Of a stretch of 64,000 nucleotides of DNA, positions 17,190 to 24,439 are shown one piece after another. Location of the stretch: assembly GCA_030432695.1 (NCBI GenBank), contig JAUILN010000010.1, forward strand, positions 240,910-304,909, given 5' to 3'. The DNA is from a bacterium (GTDB taxonomy: Bacteria; Planctomycetota; UBA1135; UBA2386). Each line of letters starts with the position of its first letter. The first letter of the stretch is position 1. Made by a program: the position numbers and the translations under genes. The notes beneath the pieces were generated by a model. It was not told the origin of the DNA. It did not search any database and saw only the letters and a program-made list of their open reading frames with translations.

Positions 17190-20100
17190 ATGCGAGCCAT
17201 GCGTCTGCAGACCCTCGGTGCGTTGATCCTCGGCCTCCTGGTGACCGGCCTGCTGCTGGCGGCGGTGCGACCGCCGGAGAGCAGGGCTGCGGCCGAGGAA
17301 GGCCGCCGCCTCGCGGTGCTGTTCTTCGGGGCACCGACCGCGAACGGTCCGCACCACGATCCGATCTCGCGCTACCGGGTGCTGAAGAAGGGTCTCGGCG
17401 TCGAAGGCATCGACCTGCACTACAGCGAGGACCCTGCCGAGGCCTTCGAGCCCTCGTTCCTCGGCCACTTCGACGCCGTGCTGATGTACGGCAACTGGGA
17501 GCAGAACGGCCGGATGCCGCCCGCGCAGCTCGACGCGCTGCTCGACTACGTGGCGCAGGGCGGCGGCTTCGTGCCGGTGCACTGCGCCTCGGCCTGCTTC
17601 GGCGAATCACCGGAGTTCGTCAAGCTGGTCGGCGCGCGCTTCCGCAGCCACGGCGGCGAGGAGTTCGAGGTGCGGAACGTCGCACCGCAGCACCCGGTGC
17701 TGAAGGGCCTGCCCGGCTACAAGGCCTGGGACGAGACCTACGTGCACAGCGACCACGGCGGCGACCGCGAGATCCTGCAGGTCCGCGAACGCGAGCCGTG
17801 GACCTGGACCCGCCGCCACGGCGAAGGCCGCGTGTTCTACACCGCGGGCGGCCACGACCACCGGGTCTGGGACCTGCCCGAGTTCCAGGCGCTGTTGCGC
17901 AACGGCATCCTGTGGGCGGTCGGCGACTCGAAGCGCGCGCTGCTCGAGGCGCTCGAGCTGCCCGAGCTGTCGCAGTTCCAGGTCTCGCTGCCCGGCTACA
18001 AGGCGCGCCGCGAGATCACCACCGCCCAGGAGCCGCTGGAGCCCGCCGAGTCGCTGAAGCTCGCCCAGGTCCCGCCCGGCTTCGAGCTGTCGCTGTTCGC
18101 GCACGAGCCCGACATCGTCAATCCGATCCACATCGCCTGGGACGACCGCGGCCGGGCCTTCGTGATCGAGACGATCGACTATCCGAACAACCTGCAGGCC
18201 GGCAACCTCGGCCACGACCGCATCACCATCTGCGAGGACACCGACGGCGACGGCAAGGCCGACCGCTTCACCCGCTTCGCCGAGGAACTGTCGATCCCGA
18301 CTTCGCTGACCTTCGCCCACGGCGGCGTGGTCTGCACCAACGGCTCGACGATCCTGTTCCTGAAGGACACCGACGGCGACGACCGGGCCGACGTGCGCAA
18401 GGTGCTGATCGACGGCTTCAGCATGGGCGACACCCACGCCGGCATCTCCAACCTGCGCTACGCCCCCGACGGCTGGATCTACGCGACGATCGGCTACTCG
18501 GGGTTCCGTGGCGAGGTCGGCGGCGAGCGCCATCAGTTCGCGCAAGGAGTGCTGCGCTTCCGGCCGAACGGCTCCGAGCTGGAGTTCCTCCAGAACACCA
18601 CCAACAACACCTGGGGGCTCGGCTTCACCGAGGAGTTCGACGTCGTCGGCTCGACCGCCAACGGCAACCCGAGCTTCTATCTCACCTTCCCGAGAACCGC
18701 CTACGAGGCCGCCGGGATGCAGCAGGGCCGCACCCCGCGCGCCGACGACAACCCGCTGTTCTTCCCGATGTCGATGGACATCCGGCAGGTCGACCAGTTC
18801 GACCGCTACACCGCGGGTGCCGGCCATGCGCTCTACACCGCGCGGCGCTTCCCGAAGGAGTACCAGAACCGCGTCGCCTTCGTCTGCGAGCCCACCGGCA
18901 AGCTGGTCGGCTCGTTCGACCTGCAGCGCCGCGGCGCCGGCTTCCGCGCCGAGCAGTCGCCGAACAACCTCTACGCCTCGGCCGACGCGTGGTCCGGCCC
19001 GGTGTGCGCCGAGGTCGGCCCCGACGGCGCGGTGTGGGTCTGCGACTGGTACAACCTGATCATCCAGCACAACCCGACGCCGAGCCGGCGCTCGGCCGGC
19101 GTCGATGCCGAGACGGGTAAGGGCAATGCCTACGAGACGCCGTTGCGCGACAAGCAGCACGGTCGGATCTATCGGATCTACCCGAAGGGCTCGCCGGACG
19201 ACCGGACGCCGCGACTCGACCCGAAGGATCCCGCCAGCCTGCTGGCGGCGCTCGGTCACGACAACATGTTCTGGCGGCTGCACGCGCAGCGCCTGTTGAT
19301 CGAAGCCGGGACTCCCGACCAGGAGACCGGCGGAGAGCTCGCTGCGCTGGTGGCGAAGGCCACGACCGCGTCGCCCTACGCGCTGCGGATCCTCGCCGCA
19401 CTCGGCCCGCTCGATCCAGAACTCCTGCAGACCGCGCTCCGCTCCAGTGATCCCACGACCCGCCGCGCGGGCATCGCGCAGGCCACCCCCAACGACCTGA
19501 AGCTCGCCTACGTGAAGGCCGGCCGCATCCAGGCCGACGGCCGGGAACTCGCCGAGGTCCTGGTCGGCCTGTCGCAGGCCGCGAGCGATCCGGAGATCGG
19601 TGCTGCGGTCTACACCGTCGCCGCCGATCTCGGCGACGACCTGTTCGACGAGCCCGCGCTCGCCGACGCCTGGCAGATGGCGGCGCGGCGGCAGCGCGCC
19701 GGAGTCCTCGCCACCGCGCGGGCCGCCGGCGTGGAGATCGGCGCGCCCAGCGAGTCGGAGAACCTGCTCGCCAACCCGGGATTCGAGGAGGTCGCCGGCG
19801 GCAAGCCGGTCGGCTGGACCGACCTGCGCATCTACAGCGGTGCCGGCGCCGACGAGGTGCGCGTCGCCTCGGCCCGCGGTGGACGCGGTGGCGGCCGTTG
19901 CCTGGAGATCCAGTCCGACAAGGTCTCCGACTGCGGCATCGCGATGCCGGTGCGGCTCGAGCGCGGCACCCGCTACCGGCTCAGCGGCTGGATCAAGACC
20001 GACGGCGTCCGACCCGCCCGCGGCCCGGGCGCGATGATGAACGTCCACGGCGGTAGCGTGACCCGCGGCGTGCGCGACACCACCGACTGGACCGAGGTCA

Positions 20101-20696
20101 GCGTCGAGTTCGAGGCCGAGCGCAGCGGGCCATCGATCATCCATTGCCTGTTCGGCGGCTACGGCGGCGCCCGCGGCCGCGCCTTCTGGGACGACGTGGC
20201 GCTGGTCGCGATCGGCGGTGGTGCCAGCGTCGGCGGTGCGCTGCAGACGCTCGCACAGATGGCCCCGGAGCAAGCCACGGCCGTGGAGGAACCCGCCAGC
20301 CGCGAGTTCGCGATCGACGAAGCCGTGCACGAGCGCGGCGCGCAGGTCTTCACGATGACCTGCATCGCCTGCCACGGCGTCGACGGCGGCGGCGTGCCCT
20401 CGGTGTTCCCGCCGATCGACGGTTCCGACTGGCTGACCGGCGCGCCGGAGCTGCCGATCAGGATCGTGCTCCACGGACTGATGGGGCCCGTGAAGGTGAA
20501 GGACGAGACCTTCAACAACGTGATGGCCCCGCTCGGCCCACTGCTGAACGACCAGCAGATCGCCGACGTGTTGACCTACGTCCGGCAGAGCTGGTCGAAC
20601 GATGCGGCGCCAGTGACGCCCGACCAGGTCAAGGCGGTGCGCGCCGCCACCGCCGACCGCAAGACCATGTATTCGGCGACCGAACTCGGCCGCTGA
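17190..20696 (+). CDS. ThuA / PVC-type dehydrogenase / cytochrome c fusion protein
   Basis: A 1168-residue exported protein. An N-terminal hydrophobic helix (LGALILGLLVTGLLLAAV) serves as signal or anchor. Residues ~40-255 are a ThuA-like domain (VPVHCASACFG, HSDHGGDREIL, YTAGGHDHRVW). Residues ~285-660 are the membrane-bound dehydrogenase beta-propeller typical of Planctomycetes (PPGFELSLFAHEPDI, WICPEV-like WVCDWYN). Residues ~855-1010 look like a carbohydrate-binding jelly roll (ENLLANPGFEEV). Residues ~1040-1150 are a class I cytochrome c with C1058-x-x-C1061-H1062 and distal Met candidates (LMGPVK, NNVMAP). It probably oxidises sugar-derived substrates in the periplasm and passes electrons on. 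First gene of an operon with Gfo/Idh/MocA, isomerase and MFS genes. Confidence 0.9.
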   Translation: MRAMRLQTLGALILGLLVTGLLLAAVRPPESRAAAEEGRRLAVLFFGAPTANGPHHDPISRYRVLKKGLGVEGIDLHYSEDPAEAFEPSFLGHFDAVLMYGNWEQNGRMPPAQLDALLDYVAQGGGFVPVHCASACFGESPEFVKLVGARFRSHGGEEFEVRNVAPQHPVLKGLPGYKAWDETYVHSDHGGDREILQVREREPWTWTRRHGEGRVFYTAGGHDHRVWDLPEFQALLRNGILWAVGDSKRALLEALELPELSQFQVSLPGYKARREITTAQEPLEPAESLKLAQVPPGFELSLFAHEPDIVNPIHIAWDDRGRAFVIETIDYPNNLQAGNLGHDRITICEDTDGDGKADRFTRFAEELSIPTSLTFAHGGVVCTNGSTILFLKDTDGDDRADVRKVLIDGFSMGDTHAGISNLRYAPDGWIYATIGYSGFRGEVGGERHQFAQGVLRFRPNGSELEFLQNTTNNTWGLGFTEEFDVVGSTANGNPSFYLTFPRTAYEAAGMQQGRTPRADDNPLFFPMSMDIRQVDQFDRYTAGAGHALYTARRFPKEYQNRVAFVCEPTGKLVGSFDLQRRGAGFRAEQSPNNLYASADAWSGPVCAEVGPDGAVWVCDWYNLIIQHNPTPSRRSAGVDAETGKGNAYETPLRDKQHGRIYRIYPKGSPDDRTPRLDPKDPASLLAALGHDNMFWRLHAQRLLIEAGTPDQETGGELAALVAKATTASPYALRILAALGPLDPELLQTALRSSDPTTRRAGIAQATPNDLKLAYVKAGRIQADGRELAEVLVGLSQAASDPEIGAAVYTVAADLGDDLFDEPALADAWQMAARRQRAGVLATARAAGVEIGAPSESENLLANPGFEEVAGGKPVGWTDLRIYSGAGADEVRVASARGGRGGGRCLEIQSDKVSDCGIAMPVRLERGTRYRLSGWIKTDGVRPARGPGAMMNVHGGSVTRGVRDTTDWTEVSVEFEAERSGPSIIHCLFGGYGGARGRAFWDDVALVAIGGGASVGGALQTLAQMAPEQATAVEEPASREFAIDEAVHERGAQVFTMTCIACHGVDGGGVPSVFPPIDGSDWLTGAPELPIRIVLHGLMGPVKVKDETFNNVMAPLGPLLNDQQIADVLTYVRQSWSNDAAPVTPDQVKAVRAATADRKTMYSATELGR

Positions 20697-20734
20697 TCCC
20701 CCGCCAGCATTCCCACTCGAGAGATTCCGATCCC

Positions 20735-21859
20735 ATGACCAGGTTCCGCGCTGCGCTCGTCGGCCTCGGCTTCGGCGCCGAGTTCATCCCCATCTACCAG
20801 CGCCACCCCGACGCGGAGATGTACGCCATCTGCCAACGGTCGAAGCAGAAGCTCGACCAGATCGGCGACGCGTTCGGCATCGAGCGCCGGTTCCAGAGCT
20901 ACGAGGAGCTGCTGAAGGACCCCGACGTCGACTTCGTGCACATCAACACGCCGATCCCCGACCACGCCGCGATGACGATCGCCGCCCTCGAGGCCGGCAA
21001 GCACGTCGCGTGCACGGTGCCGATGGCGACCAGCGTCGAGGACTGCCGGCGCATCGTCGAGCTCTGCGACAAGACCGGCCTCAAGTACATGATGATGGAG
21101 ACCGTGGTCTACAGCCGCGAGTTCCTCTACATCAAGGAGCTGCTGGAGAAGGGCGAACTCGGCAGGCTGCAGTTCCTGCAGGCCAGCCACCAGCAGGACA
21201 TGGACGGCTGGCCGGGCTACTGGCCGGGGCTGCCGCCGATGCACTACGCGACGCACTGCGTCGGCCCGGTCCTCGGCCTGCCGCGCAAGGACGCCGAGTA
21301 CGTGTCGTGCTTCGGATCCGGCACGATCCGCGCGGACATGATCGCGATCCACGGCTCGCCGTGGGCGGTCGAGACGGCGCACCTCAAGCTGCGCAACTCC
21401 GACCTGTCGGCGCGGATCATCCGCTCGCTGTTCGACACCGCGCGCCAATACCGCGAGAGCATCGACGTCTACGGCTCGAAGAAGGCCTTCGAGTGGCCGC
21501 TGATCGAGGACGAGCCGGCGGTGCTGCACACCGCGAAGAAGCCCGAGCCGGAGATCCCCGAGCTGGTCCGCGTGCCCGACTTCGCCCACCTGCTGCCCGA
21601 GGGCATCCGGCAGTTCACCCAGAAGGGCGTCTACGACATCGCCGAGAACGAGCACCTGTCGTTCACCCAGGGCGGCGGCCACGGCGGCAGCCACCCGCAC
21701 CTCGCCCACGAGTTCCTCCGTGCCTTGGCCGAGGACCGCGACCCGTGGCCGAACGCCAGGCAGAGCGCCAACTGGACCTGCGTGGGCATCCTCGCCCACG
21801 AGTCGGCGATGGCCGGCGGCGAGCGCCGCGACCTGCCGGAGTGGTCCTTCAGTGACTGA
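20735..21859 (+). CDS. Gfo/Idh/MocA-family oxidoreductase
   Basis: A 374-residue NAD(P)-dependent sugar or polyol dehydrogenase-like protein. The Rossmann start is RAALVGLGFGAEFIPIY; the conserved second element is DFVHINTPIPDHAAMTIAALEAGKHVACTVPMA, where the usual E-K-P catalytic triplet reads T-V-P, so the catalytic Lys seems replaced. The middle domain has YWPGLPPMHYATHCVGPVLGL, in which the H-Y-x-x-H pattern is typical of the family. No export signal is seen; ATG 20735 follows the PVC gene by 38 bases. The stop overlaps the start of the isomerase gene by 8 bases. Likely oxidises or isomerises a sugar imported or processed by its neighbours. Confidence 0.9.
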   Translation: MTRFRAALVGLGFGAEFIPIYQRHPDAEMYAICQRSKQKLDQIGDAFGIERRFQSYEELLKDPDVDFVHINTPIPDHAAMTIAALEAGKHVACTVPMATSVEDCRRIVELCDKTGLKYMMMETVVYSREFLYIKELLEKGELGRLQFLQASHQQDMDGWPGYWPGLPPMHYATHCVGPVLGLPRKDAEYVSCFGSGTIRADMIAIHGSPWAVETAHLKLRNSDLSARIIRSLFDTARQYRESIDVYGSKKAFEWPLIEDEPAVLHTAKKPEPEIPELVRVPDFAHLLPEGIRQFTQKGVYDIAENEHLSFTQGGGHGGSHPHLAHEFLRALAEDRDPWPNARQSANWTCVGILAHESAMAGGERRDLPEWSFSD

Positions 21860-22718
21860 CGCCCCGGCGATCCCCGCGGGCGAGCGGCTGGGCTTCAGCT
21901 TCCTGTACTTCGCGCCCCACCTCGGCCCGGAGCACCACCGCTGGTTCGGCCGGCTGGCCCACCACGGCTACGCGCTGGCCGAGCTGCCGGTGGTCGAGGC
22001 CACCGACGCCGAGCTCGACGCCCTCCGCACGGCTGCGGAAGCGGAAGGGCTCGGCACCTCCGCCGTCGGCTTCGCGGTCGCCGGCGCCAACCCGATCTCG
22101 CCGGACCGGAACGAGCGGCGCGCCGCGGTCGAGCACCTGGCCCGGCTCGCCGAGAAGACCGCGCGGCTCGGCGGCGCGCTGCTCGCCGGCCCGATCCACT
22201 CGGCCTACGGCCTGTGGACCGAGGAGCCGCCCACGGAGGACGAGCGGCAGCGCTGCATCGAGGTCCTCCAGGCGGCCGGCGAACGGGCCAAGGGCTACGG
22301 CGTGACCCTGGCGGTCGAACCGCTGAACCGCTTCGAGAGCTACTTCCTGAACACCGCGACCGACTGCGACGCGCTGGTCCGAGCGGTCGACCACCCGCAC
22401 GTCGTCGCGGCCCTCGACACCCACCACGCGCACATCGAGGAGGGCGACCTGGTCGGTGCGATCCAGGCCCACGCCGGCACCCTCGGCCACGTCCAGCTCT
22501 CCGAGAACCACCGGGGCACACCCGGGAGGGGCCAGCTCGCGTTTCCCCGTGTCCTGGAAGCACTCGATGCGATCCAATACCGGGGCTGGCTCGTGGTCGA
22601 GGCCTTCTCCCGGCAATCGCCTGCCTTCGGCAGCGCACTCAGGATCTGGCGGGAGTTGGACGACGGCCCCGAGTCGGTGCTGGCCGCGGGTGCGAAGCTC
22701 ACCGCTCCGCGCGGCTGA
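21852..22718 (+). CDS. Sugar phosphate isomerase/epimerase-family TIM barrel
   Basis: A 288-residue xylose-isomerase-like TIM barrel of the D-tagatose/D-psicose 3-epimerase type. Metal and catalytic carboxylates are visible in LAVEPLNRFESY (first Glu), ALDTHHAHIEE (Asp/His), GHVQLSENHRGTPG (His) and LVVEAFSR (second Glu). GTG 21852 was chosen: it lies inside the end of the oxidoreductase gene (8-base overlap), and the barrel's first strand (GFSFLYFAPH) starts a few residues later. Part of the catabolic operon 17190-24412; a keto-sugar epimerisation step is likely, the exact sugar unknown. Confidence 0.88.
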   Translation: MTDAPAIPAGERLGFSFLYFAPHLGPEHHRWFGRLAHHGYALAELPVVEATDAELDALRTAAEAEGLGTSAVGFAVAGANPISPDRNERRAAVEHLARLAEKTARLGGALLAGPIHSAYGLWTEEPPTEDERQRCIEVLQAAGERAKGYGVTLAVEPLNRFESYFLNTATDCDALVRAVDHPHVVAALDTHHAHIEEGDLVGAIQAHAGTLGHVQLSENHRGTPGRGQLAFPRVLEALDAIQYRGWLVVEAFSRQSPAFGSALRIWRELDDGPESVLAAGAKLTAPRG

Positions 22719-22816
22719 CTCCCTCTCCCTCCCCCTCTCCCGAGCCCCCGCGGATTCCCGGCCAGACCAGCCCGCGGCCGCGACCGGGTCACCAACGTCT
22801 CCGTCCGTACCGATCC

Positions 22817-24412
22817 ATGACCGACCGCAACGAGAAGCTCGTCTTCTGGGGCTGCTTCATCGCCCTCATCACGACGTCGTTCGCCTTCATCACCAGGGCG
22901 TTCCTCGTGAACATCCCCGACCTGTGGCCGGCGGAATTCGGCATCGACCAGGTGCAGGGTCAGGAGTTGTTCGGCGCCGGCATCTGGCCGTTCGCGATCA
23001 GCATCATCCTGTTCAGTCTGATCATCGACAAGATCGGCTACCGCGCGGCGATGGTGTTCAGCTTCGTCTGCTACGCGATCTACGCGGGCTTCGCACTGAC
23101 TGCCTACGGCACGGTCCACGCCGAAGGGCTGACCGACGCGGCGCTCGGCGAGGCCCGCAAGGACGCCTTCGGCTACCTGTATTGGGGCTCGGTGATCCTC
23201 GGCCTCGGCAACGGCACGGTGGAGGCGTTCATCAATCCGGTGGTCGCCACGATGTTCAGCCGCGAGAAGACCAAGTGGCTCAACATCCTGCACGCCGGCT
23301 GGCCGGGCGGCCTGGTACTCGGCGGCATCCTGACGATCCTGCTCGGCGCGCAGGCTGCCGAGGACTGGCGCGTCCTGGTCTACGTGATCGCGCTGCCCGC
23401 GGTGGTCTACCTGGGCATGCTGCTGTTCGTGCGGTTCCCGGTGAACGAGCGGGTCGCTGCGGGCACCTCCTACCGGGAGATGCTCGGTGAGTTCGGGGTG
23501 ATCGGCGCCGCGATCGCCGGCTTCCTGATCGTCAAGCAGGTCGGCATGGTGTTCGACTGGTCCGACGCGATGGTCTACGGCCTGCTCGCCGTGCTGGTCA
23601 TCGCCTACGGCGCCTACTGCCGCTCGCTGGGCCGCCCGATGATGATCTTCCTCTGTCTGGTGATGATGCCGCTCGCGACCACCGAGCTCGGCACCGACGG
23701 CGCGATCACCGGCATCATGGAGGAACCGCTGAAGGCCGCGGGCTACCACCCGCTGTGGGTGCTGATCTACACCTCGGCGATCATGTGCGTGCTGCGCTTC
23801 TTCGCCGGGCCGATCGTGCACAAGCTCAGCCCGCTCGGCCTGCTCGCGACCTGCGCGGTCCTCGCCTCGGCCGGCCTGTTCGCCCTGTCGATGACCGAGG
23901 GCCTGTTCCTGATCTTCGCCGCGGCCACCCTCTACGGGATCGGCAAGACGTTCTTCTGGCCGACCACCCTCGGCGTGGTCTCCGAGCAGTTCCCCAAGGG
24001 CGGTGCCCTGACCCTCAACGCGATCGCCGGCATCGGCATGCTCACCGTCGGCATCATCGGCGGCCCGCTGATCGGCGCGATGCAGGAGAACTCGGCGAAG
24101 AGCGAACTGCAGGCGCAGAAGCCCGGCGTCTACGAGACGATCTCCAAGACCGACAGCTACTTCCTCGGCGAGTACACCGCGGTGGACGGCCAGAAGGTCG
24201 CGGCGCTGCCCGAAGCGCAGGCCTCCGAGATCAACGAAGTCGTCAAGGAGGCCAAGCAGGGTGCTCTGGCCGACGTGATCATCTTCCCGCTGATGATGCT
24301 CGTCGCCTACATCGTCCTGATCCTCTACTTCAAGTCGCGCGGCGGCTACAAGCCGGTGGACTTGCACGGTCAGGAGCACGCCGAGGAACGCCACGCGGCG
24401 ACCGAGGCCTGA
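22817..24412 (+). CDS. MFS sugar transporter-like permease
   Basis: A 531-residue major facilitator with about twelve membrane helices. The first helix follows a short charged start (MTDRNEKLVFWGCFIALITTSFAF); the loop between helices 2 and 3 is DKIGYRAAM, the usual MFS D-x-x-G-R/Y-R signature. A ~65-residue hydrophilic insert (from SAKSELQAQKPGVYETISKT) precedes the last helix. In planctomycetes such permeases commonly accompany Gfo/Idh/MocA and isomerase genes. It closes the operon 98 bases after the isomerase, pointing to uptake of the sugar processed by it. Substrate cannot be read from sequence. Confidence 0.87.
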   Translation: MTDRNEKLVFWGCFIALITTSFAFITRAFLVNIPDLWPAEFGIDQVQGQELFGAGIWPFAISIILFSLIIDKIGYRAAMVFSFVCYAIYAGFALTAYGTVHAEGLTDAALGEARKDAFGYLYWGSVILGLGNGTVEAFINPVVATMFSREKTKWLNILHAGWPGGLVLGGILTILLGAQAAEDWRVLVYVIALPAVVYLGMLLFVRFPVNERVAAGTSYREMLGEFGVIGAAIAGFLIVKQVGMVFDWSDAMVYGLLAVLVIAYGAYCRSLGRPMMIFLCLVMMPLATTELGTDGAITGIMEEPLKAAGYHPLWVLIYTSAIMCVLRFFAGPIVHKLSPLGLLATCAVLASAGLFALSMTEGLFLIFAAATLYGIGKTFFWPTTLGVVSEQFPKGGALTLNAIAGIGMLTVGIIGGPLIGAMQENSAKSELQAQKPGVYETISKTDSYFLGEYTAVDGQKVAALPEAQASEINEVVKEAKQGALADVIIFPLMMLVAYIVLILYFKSRGGYKPVDLHGQEHAEERHAATEA

Positions 24413-24439
24413 GACGGTGATCGCCGCGCGCGGCCGGGC

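Noticed and set aside
17607..20474. 955-codon frame antisense to the ThuA/PVC gene
   Set aside because: The plus-strand gene has clear domains and a cytochrome motif; the antisense frame has none.
22340..24394. 684-codon frame antisense to the MFS gene
   Set aside because: His/Asp/Arg-rich translation expected from the complement of a hydrophobic protein.
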